This document shows positions 7,667 to 17,903 of a stretch of 64,000 nt of DNA, piece after piece; position 1 is the stretch's first letter; each line of letters starts with the position of its first letter. A program made the translations under genes and the position numbers. Below the pieces are notes generated by a model. The model was given only the letters and a program-made list of their open reading frames with translations, was not told the DNA's origin and searched no databases. This DNA is from Lachnospiraceae bacterium JLR.KK002 (lineage in GTDB: Bacteria; Bacillota; Clostridia; Lachnospirales; Lachnospiraceae): contig JAYMNP010000001.1 of NCBI GenBank assembly GCA_036941025.1, positions 3,950,001 to 4,014,000 of the forward strand, given 5' to 3'.

Positions 7667-7763
7667 ATTCGTGTAATTGCTATTTTAACGCTTATTCGCC
7701 AGCTTTGCAAGCCCATTTTGCACGAATCGAAAATCAAATTACACGAATTTCGGGCGAATAAGC
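7667..7763. repeat. Two perfect crossing inverted repeats in the uvrB leader
   Basis: ATTCGTGTAATT (7667-7678) is a perfect 12-bp inverted match to AATTACACGAAT (7737-7748). GCTTATTCGCC (7690-7700) is a perfect 11-bp inverted match to GGCGAATAAGC (7753-7763). Their order is A-B-A'-B', so both stems cannot form as simple nested hairpins; in RNA they would be a pseudoknot or two mutually exclusive structures. The rest of 7466-7880 is a gene-free leader with a TATAAT at 7553-7558 and no clear -35. Confidence 0.8.
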
Positions 7764-7880
7764 AAACTTTTTGCGCGGTAATAATGAGGAAAATGCCCTG
7801 CTTGCAGGAGCATTTGACGAATGTCGCGATAACGAGAAAACTTGTTTTCGAGTGTCCGGTCACAAATTGGAGGTTTTCAT

Positions 7881-9938
7881 ATGCCAGATAAAAGAGGTAA
7901 TTCGCAATCCGCTGACAGCGGTCAGCTACTTGCTCATGAAAGCAACCCAAAAGGCGGGTGTGCTTTCAAATTACAAGCCCCCTACAAGCCCACAGGCGAC
8001 CAGCCGCAGGCCATCGCCGAGCTGGTCAAAGGCTTCAAGGAGGGCAACCAATTCCAGACTTTACTGGGGGTTACGGGTTCCGGCAAGACATTTACGATGG
8101 CGAATGTCATTCAGGAATTGCAGAAACCGACGCTGGTCATCGCCCACAACAAGACGCTTGCGGCGCAGCTATACGGAGAATTCAAGGAGATGTTCCCTGA
8201 GAATGCAGTGGAGTATTTTGTGTCCTACTACGATTATTACCAGCCGGAAGCCTACGTGCCTTCTTCTGACACCTATATTGCCAAGGATTCCTCCGTCAAT
8301 GAGGAAATCGACAAGCTCAGGCTCTCAGCCACAGCTTCGCTGATTGAGCGTAAAGATGTGATTATTATTTCCAGCGTATCCTGTATCTATGGACTGGGCG
8401 AGCCGGAGAATTTTGAGAAAATGATGGTATCCCTGCGTCCGGGCATGAGCAAGGACAGAGATGAGGTAATTCGGAGGCTGATTGATACCCAGTATACCCG
8501 AAATGATATGGATTTTCACCGGGGAACCTTCCGGGTACGGGGAGATGTGGTGGAAATCTTTCCGGCCAACCGCGGAGAAACTGCTGTTCGAGTGGAGTTC
8601 TTTGGGGATGAAATTGACCGGATTACGGAAATAGATGTGCTGACAGGGGAGATTAAGAACAGCCTGGAGCATATCAGCATCTTTCCGGCCTCCCATTATG
8701 TGGTGCCTCAGGAGCAGATTAATAAAGCTGCTGTGGCCATAGAGCAGGAACTGGAAGAACGGGTAAAATATTTCAAAGGGGAGGACAAGCTGCTGGAGGC
8801 CCAGCGCATTGCAGAACGCACCAATTTTGATATTGAAATGCTGCGGGAAACAGGATTCTGCAGCGGCATTGAGAATTATTCCAGGCATCTGGCAGGGGCT
8901 CCGGAAGGGGTTCCCCCCAATACGCTGATGGACTATTTTCCGGAGGAATTCCTGATTATTGTGGACGAGTCCCATATCACCATTCCGCAGGTACGGGGGA
9001 TGTATGCCGGAGACCAGTCCCGGAAGACCACGTTGGTGGACTATGGATTCCGGCTGCCCTCGGCGAAGGATAACCGTCCTTTGAACTTTGAAGAATTTGA
9101 GAGCAAGATAGACCAGATGCTGTTTGTGTCCGCCACACCCAACGTTTATGAAAAGGAACATGAACTGCTGCGGGCAGAGCAGATTATCCGTCCTACCGGG
9201 CTGCTGGACCCTGAGATTGACGTGCGGCCGGTGGAAGGACAGATTGACGATTTGATTGGCGAAGTCAACAAAGAGATTGGGAAAAAGAACAAAGTCCTGA
9301 TTACCACCCTTACCAAGAAGATGGCGGAAGATTTGACTGACTATATGCGGGAAGTGGGAATTCGGGTGAAATATCTTCACTCTGATATCGACACCCTGGA
9401 ACGGGCAGAGATTATCCGGGATTTGCGCCTGGATGTATTTGATGTGCTGGTAGGCATCAATCTGCTGCGGGAGGGACTGGATATTCCTGAGATTACGCTG
9501 GTGGCGATTTTAGATGCGGATAAAGAAGGCTTCTTAAGGTCAGAAACGTCTCTGATTCAGACCATTGGACGTGCAGCCAGGAATTCCGAGGGGCATGTTA
9601 TTATGTATGCAGACAGCATTACCGATTCCATGCGTGTTGCCATAGATGAGACGAACCGAAGAAGGGGCATTCAGCAGGCGTATAATAAGGAGCACGGAAT
9701 TACCCCGGCAACCATACGCAAGTCTGTACGTGATTTAATCAGTATATCCAAAAAGGTGGCAAAAGAGGAATATCGGTTCCGGAAAGACCCGGAATCCATG
9801 AGCAAAAAAGAACTGGAGAAACTGATTGGAGAAATCCAGAAGAAAATGCAGACGGCAGCGGCCGAGCTGAATTTCGAAGCGGCGGCCGAACTGCGTGACA
9901 AGATGATAGAACTGAAAAAGAATCTGCGGGATATGTAG
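7881..9938 (+). CDS. uvrB: Excinuclease ABC subunit B, 685 aa
   Basis: DNA-damage-recognition helicase of nucleotide excision repair; loads on damage with UvrA and recruits UvrC. Visible parts: Walker A GVTGSGKT at about residues 63-70, the beta-hairpin region [27 protein letters not shown] (Walker B area), helicase motifs in [15 protein letters not shown] and QTIGRAARN, and a C-terminal UVR motif ([25 protein letters not shown]) for UvrC contact. The ATG at 7881 has GGAGG at the right distance. The N-terminus carries about 24 extra residues before the usual [17 protein letters not shown] start. uvrA follows after 56 bases, so the two probably form an operon. Confidence 0.97.
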   Translation: MPDKRGNSQSADSGQLLAHESNPKGGCAFKLQAPYKPTGDQPQAIAELVKGFKEGNQFQTLLGVTGSGKTFTMANVIQELQKPTLVIAHNKTLAAQLYGEFKEMFPENAVEYFVSYYDYYQPEAYVPSSDTYIAKDSSVNEEIDKLRLSATASLIERKDVIIISSVSCIYGLGEPENFEKMMVSLRPGMSKDRDEVIRRLIDTQYTRNDMDFHRGTFRVRGDVVEIFPANRGETAVRVEFFGDEIDRITEIDVLTGEIKNSLEHISIFPASHYVVPQEQINKAAVAIEQELEERVKYFKGEDKLLEAQRIAERTNFDIEMLRETGFCSGIENYSRHLAGAPEGVPPNTLMDYFPEEFLIIVDESHITIPQVRGMYAGDQSRKTTLVDYGFRLPSAKDNRPLNFEEFESKIDQMLFVSATPNVYEKEHELLRAEQIIRPTGLLDPEIDVRPVEGQIDDLIGEVNKEIGKKNKVLITTLTKKMAEDLTDYMREVGIRVKYLHSDIDTLERAEIIRDLRLDVFDVLVGINLLREGLDIPEITLVAILDADKEGFLRSETSLIQTIGRAARNSEGHVIMYADSITDSMRVAIDETNRRRGIQQAYNKEHGITPATIRKSVRDLISISKKVAKEEYRFRKDPESMSKKELEKLIGEIQKKMQTAAAELNFEAAAELRDKMIELKKNLRDM

Positions 9939-9994
9939 CCTGACACTCCCGGCTCATGATACGCGGGAATCTACGGAAAAAGGAGTTTATCAAA

Positions 9995-12829
9995 ATGGCA
10001 AAAGCAGAAAAGCAGTATATTAAAATCAGGGGAGCCAATGAGCATAACCTGAAAAACCTGGATGTGGATATTCCGAGAAATGAATTTATCGTTTTAACGG
10101 GACTGAGCGGTTCCGGGAAATCCTCTCTGGCCTTTGATACCATTTATGCGGAAGGTCAGCGCAGATACATGGAATCTCTTTCTTCTTATGCAAGGCAGTT
10201 TCTGGGCCAGATGGAGAAGCCGGATGTGGAGAAGATTGAAGGGCTGTCTCCGGCCATTTCCATTGACCAGAAGTCTACCAACCGCAATCCCAGGTCCACC
10301 GTTGGAACAGTGACGGAAATTTACGATTATTTCCGTTTGCTGTATGCGAGAATTGGAATCCCCCATTGTCCGGTCTGCGGAAAAGAGATTAAAAAGCAGT
10401 CGGTGGATCAGATGGTAGACCAGATTCTGTCTATGGAGGAAGGAACCAAAATCCAGCTTCTGGCTCCGGTGGTCCGGGGACGCAAGGGAACCCATCAGAA
10501 ATTATTTGAACAGTCCAGACGCAGCGGTTATGTGAGAGTGCAGGTTGACGGCAATATTTATGATCTGACAGAAGAAATCCCCATGGATAAAAATATCAAA
10601 CACAACATTGAAATTGTGGTGGATCGTCTGGTGGTGAAGCCGGGCATTGAAAAGCGTCTGACAGATTCTGTGGAAGGTGTACTGGAACTGGCGGAAGGGC
10701 TGATGACGGTGGATGTGATTGGAGGCGAGCCGGTGAATTTTTCCCAGAGTTTTTCCTGCCCGGACTGCGGCGTCAGCATTGAAGAGATTGAGCCCAGAAG
10801 TTTTTCCTTTAACAATCCCTTCGGCGCCTGTCCGGACTGTTTTGGACTGGGGTATAAGATGGAATTTGATGTGGACCTGATGATTCCGGACAAGTCCTTA
10901 AGCATTGCGGCAGGAGCCATTCAGGTCATGGGATGGCAGTCCAGTACCGATAAGGGCAGCTTTACCAATGCCATTCTCACTGCACTGGCAGAAACATATC
11001 AGTTCGATTTGGATACGCCCTATGAAGAACTGCCAAAAAAAATTCAGAATATTCTGATAAATGGCACCGCGGGAAAAGAACTGAAGGTTCATTACAAGGG
11101 CCAGCGGGGAGAAGGGGTCTATGATGTGGCCTTTGAAGGGCTGGTACGGAATGTGCAGCGCCGGTACCGGGAGACCGGCTCCGATACCATGAAGCAGGAA
11201 TATGAACAGTTTATGCGAGTGACTCCCTGTAAGACCTGCGGCGGTCAGCGGTTGAAGCGGGAAGCCCTTGCGGTGACTGTCTCCGGAAAGAATATTTACG
11301 AAGTCACATCCATGTCCATCCGAAAGCTGCAGGCATTTCTGAAAGATATGGAGCTGACGGAACATCAGAAACTGATTGGAGCTCAGGTGTTAAAAGAAAT
11401 CCGGGCGAGAGTTGGATTTCTGGTGGATGTGGGACTGGATTATCTGACCTTATCCAGGGCAACGGGAACGCTGTCCGGTGGAGAAGCTCAGCGTATCCGG
11501 CTGGCCACTCAGATAGGTTCCGGGCTGGTGGGGGTGGCCTATATACTGGACGAGCCCAGTATCGGCCTGCATCAGCGGGATAATGACAAGCTGCTGAATA
11601 CCCTTCGGAATCTGAAAAATCTGGGAAATACCCTGATTGTGGTGGAGCATGATGAGGACACCATGTTTGCGGCAGATCATATTGTGGATATCGGACCTGG
11701 AGCCGGAGAGCACGGGGGACGTCTGGTGGCTCAGGGAACTGCTCAGGAAATCATGAAAAATAAGGAATCCGTGACAGGGGCTTATCTGAGCGGCAGAATT
11801 AAGATACCCGTTCCGGAAACCAGAAGAAAGCCTGCTGGTTTTCTGAAAATCAAAGGGGCTCAGGAAAATAATCTGCAGAACATCAATGTGGAAATTCCCC
11901 TGGGCGTTATGACCTGTGTGACCGGAGTATCTGGTTCCGGCAAGTCTTCCCTTACCAATGAAATTCTCTACAAGCGTCTGGCAAGGGATTTAAACCGGGC
12001 CAGAGTGATTCCGGGCAAACATAAATCCATTGAAGGGATGGAGCAGCTGGACAAGGTAATCGATATTGACCAGTCTCCCATTGGAAGGACGCCGCGGTCC
12101 AATCCGGCAACTTACACAGGAGTATTTGACCAGATACGGGATTTGTTTGCAGCGACGCCGGATGCCAAAGCCAAAGGATATGCCAAAGGGAGGTTCAGCT
12201 TTAATGTAAAAGGCGGCCGCTGTGAGGCATGTTCCGGCGACGGTATTCTGAAGATAGAAATGCATTTCCTGCCGGATGTTTATGTGCCCTGTGAGGTGTG
12301 CGGCGGCAAACGTTACAACAGAGAGACTCTGGAGGTAAAATATAAAGGAAAAAGCATTTACGATGTACTGGATATGACCGTGGAGGAAGCACTGACTTTC
12401 TTTGAAAATGTCCCTTCTATTAAGAGGAAAATTGAAACATTATACGATGTAGGGCTTTCCTATATCAAACTGGGCCAGCCTTCTACCACCCTGTCCGGCG
12501 GGGAAGCCCAGCGGATTAAGCTGGCCACGGAGCTGAGCCGGCGCAGTACAGGGAAAACCATCTATATTCTGGATGAACCCACCACAGGCCTCCATTTTGC
12601 AGATGTGCATAAGCTGACGGAAATTTTGCAGCGTCTGGCGGAAGGCGGCAATACGGTGGTGGTAATAGAGCATAATCTGGATGTGATAAAGACAGCGGAT
12701 TATATCATTGATATGGGGCCGGAAGGAGGAGATGGCGGCGGTATGGTCATTGCAAAGGGAACTCCGGAAGAAGTGGCGGAAGTGAAAGAATCCTATACCG
12801 GCCAGTATATTAAAAAATATCTGAAATAA
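9995..12829 (+). CDS. uvrA: Excinuclease ABC subunit A, 944 aa
   Basis: Tandem ABC ATPase that scans DNA for lesions and hands over to UvrB. Visible parts: N-terminal Walker [13 protein letters not shown], zinc modules CPVC...and [13 protein letters not shown]...CPDC, first signature [19 protein letters not shown] with [12 protein letters not shown], second Walker [16 protein letters not shown], the C-terminal zinc finger [29 protein letters not shown], and second signature [18 protein letters not shown] with [11 protein letters not shown]. Full length. The start chosen, ATG 9995, has AAAGGAG upstream; an earlier in-frame ATG at 9956 has none. A strong terminator follows. Confidence 0.97.
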   Translation: MAKAEKQYIKIRGANEHNLKNLDVDIPRNEFIVLTGLSGSGKSSLAFDTIYAEGQRRYMESLSSYARQFLGQMEKPDVEKIEGLSPAISIDQKSTNRNPRSTVGTVTEIYDYFRLLYARIGIPHCPVCGKEIKKQSVDQMVDQILSMEEGTKIQLLAPVVRGRKGTHQKLFEQSRRSGYVRVQVDGNIYDLTEEIPMDKNIKHNIEIVVDRLVVKPGIEKRLTDSVEGVLELAEGLMTVDVIGGEPVNFSQSFSCPDCGVSIEEIEPRSFSFNNPFGACPDCFGLGYKMEFDVDLMIPDKSLSIAAGAIQVMGWQSSTDKGSFTNAILTALAETYQFDLDTPYEELPKKIQNILINGTAGKELKVHYKGQRGEGVYDVAFEGLVRNVQRRYRETGSDTMKQEYEQFMRVTPCKTCGGQRLKREALAVTVSGKNIYEVTSMSIRKLQAFLKDMELTEHQKLIGAQVLKEIRARVGFLVDVGLDYLTLSRATGTLSGGEAQRIRLATQIGSGLVGVAYILDEPSIGLHQRDNDKLLNTLRNLKNLGNTLIVVEHDEDTMFAADHIVDIGPGAGEHGGRLVAQGTAQEIMKNKESVTGAYLSGRIKIPVPETRRKPAGFLKIKGAQENNLQNINVEIPLGVMTCVTGVSGSGKSSLTNEILYKRLARDLNRARVIPGKHKSIEGMEQLDKVIDIDQSPIGRTPRSNPATYTGVFDQIRDLFAATPDAKAKGYAKGRFSFNVKGGRCEACSGDGILKIEMHFLPDVYVPCEVCGGKRYNRETLEVKYKGKSIYDVLDMTVEEALTFFENVPSIKRKIETLYDVGLSYIKLGQPSTTLSGGEAQRIKLATELSRRSTGKTIYILDEPTTGLHFADVHKLTEILQRLAEGGNTVVVIEHNLDVIKTADYIIDMGPEGGDGGGMVIAKGTPEEVAEVKESYTGQYIKKYLK

Positions 12830-12834
12830 TCCAG

Positions 12835-12862
12835 GAATCCTGCAATGCAGGATTCTTTTTTT
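12835..12862 (+). terminator. Intrinsic terminator of uvrBA
   Basis: GAATCCTGC (12835-12843) pairs with GCAGGATTC (12847-12855) around a 3-base loop and is followed by a run of seven Ts. Confidence 0.9.
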
Positions 12863-12966
12863 ATCTTATAGGAAATACCGTGTCACTGTGAAGTGCTAAA
12901 ATATATAGATTTCCTATAAGATAAAACCATTATGCGCAGCTCGCGGAGAATGTGCATAGCATATCA
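12862..12966 (+). repeat. Palindromic intergenic element, copy 1
   Basis: TATCTTATAGGAAAT (12862-12876) pairs perfectly over 15 bp with ATTTCCTATAAGATA (12909-12923). The loop holds ACCGTGTCACTGTGAAGTGC, nearly identical to copy 4 at 25887. After the hairpin, ATGCGCAGCTCGCGGAGAA matches the second module of copies 4 and 6 (ATGCGCAGTTCGCGGAG), but here it is cut short. The stretch 12967-13071 shows no other feature beyond the probable promoter zone of the chemoreceptor gene (GATATAATT near 13029). Confidence 0.8.
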
Positions 12967-13071
12967 TTTTTACAATTCCCCGGAAATGACAAAAAGCGGG
13001 AAAACGGGGTGTTTTTGCGAAAAAAGTTGATATAATTAAGAGGTAATAGTGAGAAAGGATAACAAAAGATT

Positions 13072-15039
13072 ATGGAGAAGAAAACAATCAAACAGATTAT
13101 CGTGTTTTATGTAATGTCTGTATCCATTACCCTTGGAGTTCTGCTTACCGTTGTAATGATTATCAGCAGTTTTGTTTCCACAGATTCTGTTTTACTGGAA
13201 AATCTGCAGATGATGGCTAAAACGTCTTCACAGAACGTGAGCGCCAATCTGCATTTGCTGACGGACCGGATGACCAATCTGGCGCTGGAGGAGGTTCTGA
13301 CGGATGAGGAAGCCTCGAAAGAAGAAAAACAGGAGGTTCTGAATGAGCGGGAAAGCCGGATTGAATTTGTCTGGCTGGGCGGCTATGATTTGTCCGGGCA
13401 GAAAATGTACGGGGATAAGGCCGCTCCGGAAAGCATCGCAGAAGAAAAATTTTATACATATCTTACAAAAACAAATAATATTGTCATAGATGAACCGCGG
13501 TATGAGAATGACATATGTCAGCTTCGGGTTGCCCTGCCCATGACAAGAGAAGGAGAAGTGGATTCTTATCTGGTAGGAAGTTATAAATACGATTTGCTGC
13601 ACGACGTACTGTCCAATATCAATATCGGAGTGACAGGCTCTTCCTACATGATTAACGAAGAGGGAACAATTATTGCGGATAAGGATTTGGAATATATGCA
13701 GAAACATGAAAATGTGTACGGACTGTATGATTCCGGGAAAAATAAAGCGGTATTTGACAATATGATAAATTCCCAGACAGGTTCAGAGTCCATGAGACTG
13801 CATGGAATCCGCCATTATGTGGCTTATGCGCCTGTACCTGGAACTAACTGGACGCTGATTGTGGATGCGCCCCGGAGGGAATTTCAGGGAATATTGTTTA
13901 CTTCTGTGTTTGTATGCATTTTGCTGGCAGTGATTCTTCTGGTGGCGTCCCGGTATGTGATTGTGAGAATGGCGGACAGCATTTCCGATTCCCTTTCACT
14001 GGCTACAGGAAGGCTGACAGCTCTGTCGGAGGGAAATCTGAAAGACGAGGTGGTGCTGGCGGAAACCAATGATGAGGCTGAAGTGCTGACAAATGCACTG
14101 GCGAAAACCATATCCAGTATGGACGGGTATATCAATGATATCAAATCCTCTCTTGGATTTCTGTCGGAAGGAGACTATTCCAGAGAAGTACCGGATACAT
14201 TTACCGGGGATTTTGTGGCAATCCGGGAGGCTCTGACCGCCATTACGGTTTCCCTGAATGAAACCATGCGCAGAATTAATCATTCCTCCCTGGCAGTAAA
14301 TGAAAATTCCTCCGAGGTGTCCGGTTATGCCAGACGGCTTTATGATGGTTCTACGGAGCAGGCAGTGGCGCTGGAACGACTCAGTAGCAGTATTCAGAAA
14401 ATTACGGAGCAGATTGGACATATTACGGAAAATGCGGAACAGGTAAAGAAATGTGCAGGAGGCGCCGAATATAAAGTCAGTCAGGGACAGGAGCACATGG
14501 GAGCCATGCAGGAGGCGATGAAAGATATTTATGCAAATATGCAGGAAATTATCAAAATCAGCCAGTTAATAGAAGAAATATCTTCTCAGACAAGTCTGCT
14601 GGCATTGAATGCTTCCATCGAGGCGGCCCGCGCCGGAGAATCGGGAAAAGGATTCGCGGTGGTAGCTCAGCAGATTGGTGTTCTGGCTGACCAGACAGCC
14701 GATGCCCTGAAACAGACGGGAGATATGATTGAGCAGGCGAATATGTCTATCAAAAGGGGAATGGAAGCCGCGGAATTAACAGCAGATTCTTTCCAGGAAA
14801 TCAATGCGGCTACGGAAGAATTTACCGGAATTTCCCATAATATGGCCCGTGTGGTGGAAGAACAGAAAAAAGCAGTTTCCATGGTAACGCAGGAAGTAGA
14901 CAAAGTGTTGGAGATTGCCAATACCAATCAGCAGCTTGCCAGGGAAACGGACGAGACAGCGGCCATGTCTCTGACCCAGGCGGAAGAACTGGGTGAAGTG
15001 GTGGCAGCAGTAAAGTTAAAGGAAGGTGATCCGGAATGA
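13072..15039 (+). CDS. Methyl-accepting chemotaxis protein, 655 aa
   Basis: Membrane chemoreceptor. A TM helix at about residues 12-35 is followed by a periplasm-type sensing region of about 240 residues with the double-PAS (dCache) look (SYMINEEGTIIADKDLEYMQKHENV, HYVAYAPVPGTNWTLIVDAP), a second TM at about 275-297, a HAMP-like linker (LATGRLTALSEGNLKDEV), and a long cytoplasmic coiled coil. The hairpin tip is present as EISSQTSLLALNASIEAARAGESGKGFAVVA, which binds CheA and CheW. The ligand is unknown. Its end overlaps the start of the lipoprotein gene by four bases (ATGA), so the two are translationally coupled, which hints that the lipoprotein may assist sensing. Confidence 0.95.
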   Translation: MEKKTIKQIIVFYVMSVSITLGVLLTVVMIISSFVSTDSVLLENLQMMAKTSSQNVSANLHLLTDRMTNLALEEVLTDEEASKEEKQEVLNERESRIEFVWLGGYDLSGQKMYGDKAAPESIAEEKFYTYLTKTNNIVIDEPRYENDICQLRVALPMTREGEVDSYLVGSYKYDLLHDVLSNINIGVTGSSYMINEEGTIIADKDLEYMQKHENVYGLYDSGKNKAVFDNMINSQTGSESMRLHGIRHYVAYAPVPGTNWTLIVDAPRREFQGILFTSVFVCILLAVILLVASRYVIVRMADSISDSLSLATGRLTALSEGNLKDEVVLAETNDEAEVLTNALAKTISSMDGYINDIKSSLGFLSEGDYSREVPDTFTGDFVAIREALTAITVSLNETMRRINHSSLAVNENSSEVSGYARRLYDGSTEQAVALERLSSSIQKITEQIGHITENAEQVKKCAGGAEYKVSQGQEHMGAMQEAMKDIYANMQEIIKISQLIEEISSQTSLLALNASIEAARAGESGKGFAVVAQQIGVLADQTADALKQTGDMIEQANMSIKRGMEAAELTADSFQEINAATEEFTGISHNMARVVEEQKKAVSMVTQEVDKVLEIANTNQQLARETDETAAMSLTQAEELGEVVAAVKLKEGDPE

Positions 15040-15479
15040 AAAAGAAATTTCTGGCGGCATTTGTGATGACAACAGCGGTTCTGCTGACAGGCTGCGGCAA
15101 TAAAATGGAGGATGGTTATTATACTGCTGAAATGTCCGGTTTTTCTCATGGATGGAAAGAATATGTCTGCATTCAGGTGAAGGATGATACCATTGTCTCA
15201 GCGGAATTTAACGCAAAAGATGAGAGCGGCTTTATCAAAGCATGGGACAATGAATATATGCGGAATATGAGCAGTAAGGAGAGGACTTATCCCAATAAAT
15301 ATACCAGGGAATATGTGCGGCAGCTGATTGAAGGGCAGAGGGATACAAAGGTGGATATACTGAGCGGGGCCACTCATTCCGGCGAGAATTTCACGAAACT
15401 GATTGAAGCTGCCATGAAGCAGGCGGAACAGGGAGACTCCACCACGATTCTGGTGGAGATGGAAGCGGAAGAAGAATAA
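15036..15479 (+). CDS. Lipoprotein with FMN-binding-type domain, 147 aa
   Basis: A signal peptide with lipobox LLTGC at residues 15-19 anchors it in the membrane. The mature part reads DGYYTAEMSGFSHGWKEYVCI, then IVSAEFNAKDESGFIKAW, and VDILSGATHSGENFTKLIEAAM. The SGAT[H/S]S motif is the one in FMN-binding domains (as in NqrC, RnfG and related small lipoproteins), where the Thr can carry FMN. Function is inferred only from the motif. Start overlaps the chemoreceptor stop by four bases. Confidence 0.85.
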   Translation: MKKKFLAAFVMTTAVLLTGCGNKMEDGYYTAEMSGFSHGWKEYVCIQVKDDTIVSAEFNAKDESGFIKAWDNEYMRNMSSKERTYPNKYTREYVRQLIEGQRDTKVDILSGATHSGENFTKLIEAAMKQAEQGDSTTILVEMEAEEE

Positions 15480-15580
15480 AGCGGCCAGGCCTGCCGGGTT
15501 CCCCTGTCTCCCTCAGTCCTGAGAGGATTGCACGCGTACTTTCACGTATTAGCGTGATATGGTATTTTTTGTAAGATAAA
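15470..15580 (-). repeat. Palindromic intergenic element, copy 2, partial and inverted
   Basis: Read on the minus strand, TATCTTACAAAAAATACCATATCACGCTAATACGTGAAAGTA matches the left arm and loop of the element family (only part quoted: TATCACGCTAATACGTGAAA), without the right arm. Further on, GAGGGAGACAGGGGAACCC and GGCCTGGCCGCTTTATTC match a second shared module seen at about 25850-25887 and, more weakly, 24445-24490. This module reaches into the last codons of the lipoprotein gene. Confidence 0.6.
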
Positions 15581-15583
15581 AAG

Positions 15584-15609
15584 GGCTGTCCCAATGGACA
15601 GCCTTAACT
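15584..15609 (+). terminator. Probable terminator after the lipoprotein gene
   Basis: GGCTGTCC (15584-15591) pairs with GGACAGCC (15596-15603), then TTAACTTT. The T-run is imperfect. Confidence 0.55.
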
Positions 15610-15623
15610 TTCGGGGAGTACCT

Positions 15624-15702
15624 CCTGGATTCCGGATGTAACAGGAATCCAGGAAGCATGAGTTATGAAAAATTATATTAGCTTGTTAGCTAGTACATGT
15701 AC
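15624..15702. repeat. Inverted repeat and 10-bp palindrome upstream of mbl
   Basis: CCTGGATTCC (15624-15633) pairs perfectly with GGAATCCAGG (15644-15653). About 40 bases on, GTACATGTAC (15693-15702) is a perfect palindrome, flanked by CTTGT and ACAAG. No T-run follows either. Both are upstream of the mbl promoter, so they could be protein-binding sites; no further gene is seen between 15480 and 16006. Confidence 0.55.
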
Positions 15703-15844
15703 AAGTATAACCGGAGAATGTGAAAGATATGTGAAAAAAACGGGAAAACTTTAGAAAAATTATAAAAAATCCATAAACTTTAATAAGGAATGCCATGGAA
15801 AAGGTTAATAATAGACGTTTTTTTATATTTTAGAAAAAAACACT

Positions 15845-15872
15845 TTGAAAATTCCCCGTGATTGTATATAAT
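15845..15872 (+). promoter_or_regulatory. SigmaA-type promoter for mbl
   Basis: TTGAAA (15845-15850), 16-base spacer, TATAAT (15867-15872). The untranslated leader would be about 125 bases. Confidence 0.65.
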
Positions 15873-16006
15873 GTATGTATATATGGAAAAATAGAGTTAT
15901 TATGTTTTATTGTATTTGGGCGGGAAGAAGTACCGTTACCGCAGGAAGCGGAAGTGCCTGCGGCATTTCCGAAGCAGATAGATAAGAGAAACGAAAGGGG
16001 AACTAT

Positions 16007-16999
16007 ATGATGTCAACTGATATTGGAATTGACCTGGGAACAGCAAGTATCCTTGTATATATAAAAGGAAAAGGCGTTGTGCTGAAAGAGCCCTCAGTGG
16101 TGGCATTTGACAGAGATACCAACAAAATAAAAGCCATTGGAGAAGAGGCCCGTCTGATGCTGGGAAGAACTCCGGGAAACATTGTTGCGGTAAGACCTTT
16201 GCGCCAGGGGGTTATTTCTGACTACACAGTGACCGAAAAAATGTTAAAGTACTTTATTCAGAAAGCCATGGGCAAGAAAAGTTTCCGCAAACCCAGAATC
16301 AGCGTATGCGTACCAAGCGGTGTTACCGAAGTGGAGAAAAAGGCTGTGGAAGACGCCACGTATCAGGCAGGGGCAAGAGAAGTTTCCATTATAGAAGAAC
16401 CCATAGCCGCCGCTATTGGCGCCGGTGTGGATATCTCCAAGCCGTGCGGTAATATGATTGTGGATATCGGCGGAGGTACTGCGGACATTGCAGTGATTTC
16501 CCTGGGAGGAACGGTGGTAAGTACCTCGATTAAGATTGCAGGGGATGATTTTGACGAAGCCATCGTACGTTATATGAGGAAGAAGCATAACTTACTGATA
16601 GGAGAGAGAACTGCCGAGGACATTAAGATAAAGATTGGAACCTGTTTTCCGCTGGCACAGAATGATACCATGGACGTCAGGGGACGTAATCTTGTCACAG
16701 GCCTTCCGAAAACCGTATCCGTATCTTCGGAGGAGACGGAGGAAGCTCTCCGGGAAGCTACCTTACAGATTGTGGAAGCCGTACACAGCGTACTGGAGAA
16801 AACACCTCCGGAACTGGCGGCAGACGTGGCAGACCGGGGAATTATTTTAACGGGCGGCGGCGCATTGCTCCGCGGGCTGGAAGAACTGATAGAGGACCGA
16901 ACCGGAATCAATACCATGACAGCAGAGGAGCCCATGACCTGTGTGGCCATCGGAACCGGCAAATACGTGGAATTTTTATCCGGTAAGACAGATGAGTGA
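16007..16999 (+). CDS. mbl: MreB-family rod-shape actin homologue, Mbl-type, 330 aa
   Basis: Bacterial actin that polymerises on the inner membrane and guides lateral cell-wall synthesis. Visible are the phosphate-1 loop DIGIDLGTASILVYI, the phosphate-2 loop VDIGGGTADIAVISLGG, the IEEPIAAAIGAG connecting motif and the adenosine loop GIILTGGGALLRGL. Length is normal. The ATG pair at 16007/16010 has GAAAGGGG upstream. I choose Mbl rather than MreB because the next two genes are flagellar rod genes in the order mbl-flhO-flhP known from Bacillus subtilis, and because mreC and mreD are absent here. Confidence 0.88.
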   Translation: MMSTDIGIDLGTASILVYIKGKGVVLKEPSVVAFDRDTNKIKAIGEEARLMLGRTPGNIVAVRPLRQGVISDYTVTEKMLKYFIQKAMGKKSFRKPRISVCVPSGVTEVEKKAVEDATYQAGAREVSIIEEPIAAAIGAGVDISKPCGNMIVDIGGGTADIAVISLGGTVVSTSIKIAGDDFDEAIVRYMRKKHNLLIGERTAEDIKIKIGTCFPLAQNDTMDVRGRNLVTGLPKTVSVSSEETEEALREATLQIVEAVHSVLEKTPPELAADVADRGIILTGGGALLRGLEELIEDRTGINTMTAEEPMTCVAIGTGKYVEFLSGKTDE

Positions 17000-17084
17000 C
17001 AGCTGCAGCTCTGTGCTTCGGAATAATTTCGGAGAATAAAATGCGGCAGGCAACATGTAGTTATCATACAAAGGAGCAGGAGCT

Positions 17085-17885
17085 ATGGTAAAGGGATTAT
17101 ATACTGCGTATACAGGGATGATAAACCAGCAGAACAGACTGGACGTACTTACCAACAATCTGGCGAATTCTGCAACGAACGGATTCAAAAAAGAAGGATC
17201 AACTTCCCAGGCCTTCGATGATATGCTTGCAATTAAGATTAAGGACACTTCGGCTATGGGGCTGTCCAGAAGACTGGGAGATGTGAGCCTGGGAGTTAAG
17301 ATTGGGGAGTGTTATACGGACTACGGGCAGGGCTCTTTCCGTGTGACAGATAACGTCTATGACCTGGCTATTGACGGTGACGGATTTTTTGCCATTTCCT
17401 TCACCAACAAGGCAGGAGAGACTTCTGTGAAATATACTAGGGATGGTGCTTTTACCGTCAACAGGGAAGGATACCTGATGACGAAGGATGGGGATTATGT
17501 GCTGAATCAGGCGGCGGCCCAGGCGGGAAATCCGGGGCAGGCCGGATACATACGGGTAGACCCCAACGTAGAACTGAAAGTAGATGAGAATGGAAATCTT
17601 TACCAGAATAATGCCATGGTGGGACAGGTAGGCGTGGTGGATTTTGCAGACTATAATTTCCTGTCCAAATATGGCGAGAATATGTATGATCTGGTGGAGG
17701 GCGGCCAGGTTCAGGCCACGGATGCGAGAGTGATTCAGGGAACCCTGGAGATGTCCAATGTGAACGTGATATCTGAGATGGTGGAGATGATTACCATTTC
17801 AAGAGCCTATGAGACCAATCAGAAAATTATTCAGTCTATAGATGGCACACTTGAAAAAGCTGTAAATAATATCGGCAAAGCATAG
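17085..17885 (+). CDS. flhO: Flagellar distal-rod/hook-basal-body protein, FlhO (FlgF-like), 266 aa
   Basis: Extracytoplasmic rod component of the flagellum, exported by the flagellar type III system. The N-terminus LYTAYTGMINQQNRLDVLTNNLANSATNGFKKE is the flagellar basal-body rod motif; the C-terminus MSNVNVISEMVEMITISRAYETNQKIIQSID is the matching C-terminal rod motif. The middle has a FlgG-type core (DLAIDGDGFFAIS). Ribosome site AGGAGCAGGAG precedes the ATG. It sits between mbl and a second rod gene, as in Bacillus. Confidence 0.9.
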   Translation: MVKGLYTAYTGMINQQNRLDVLTNNLANSATNGFKKEGSTSQAFDDMLAIKIKDTSAMGLSRRLGDVSLGVKIGECYTDYGQGSFRVTDNVYDLAIDGDGFFAISFTNKAGETSVKYTRDGAFTVNREGYLMTKDGDYVLNQAAAQAGNPGQAGYIRVDPNVELKVDENGNLYQNNAMVGQVGVVDFADYNFLSKYGENMYDLVEGGQVQATDARVIQGTLEMSNVNVISEMVEMITISRAYETNQKIIQSIDGTLEKAVNNIGKA

Positions 17886-17903
17886 GAAGGAGCGGCATAA
17901 GTT

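Noticed and set aside
7639..7950. Minus-strand open frame of 103 codons across the uvrB leader
   Set aside because: No ribosome site, no family resemblance, and it overlaps the uvrB start; its length follows from the low stop frequency of the inverted-repeat region.
8325..9380. Long minus-strand frame of 351 codons inside uvrB
   Set aside because: It is the shadow of a strongly conserved gene; the product is His/Phe/Leu-rich without any domain.
12967..13071. Flagellar sigma28-type promoter before the chemoreceptor
   Set aside because: A GATATAATT is present but no correctly spaced TAAA/GCCGATAT-type pair was found.
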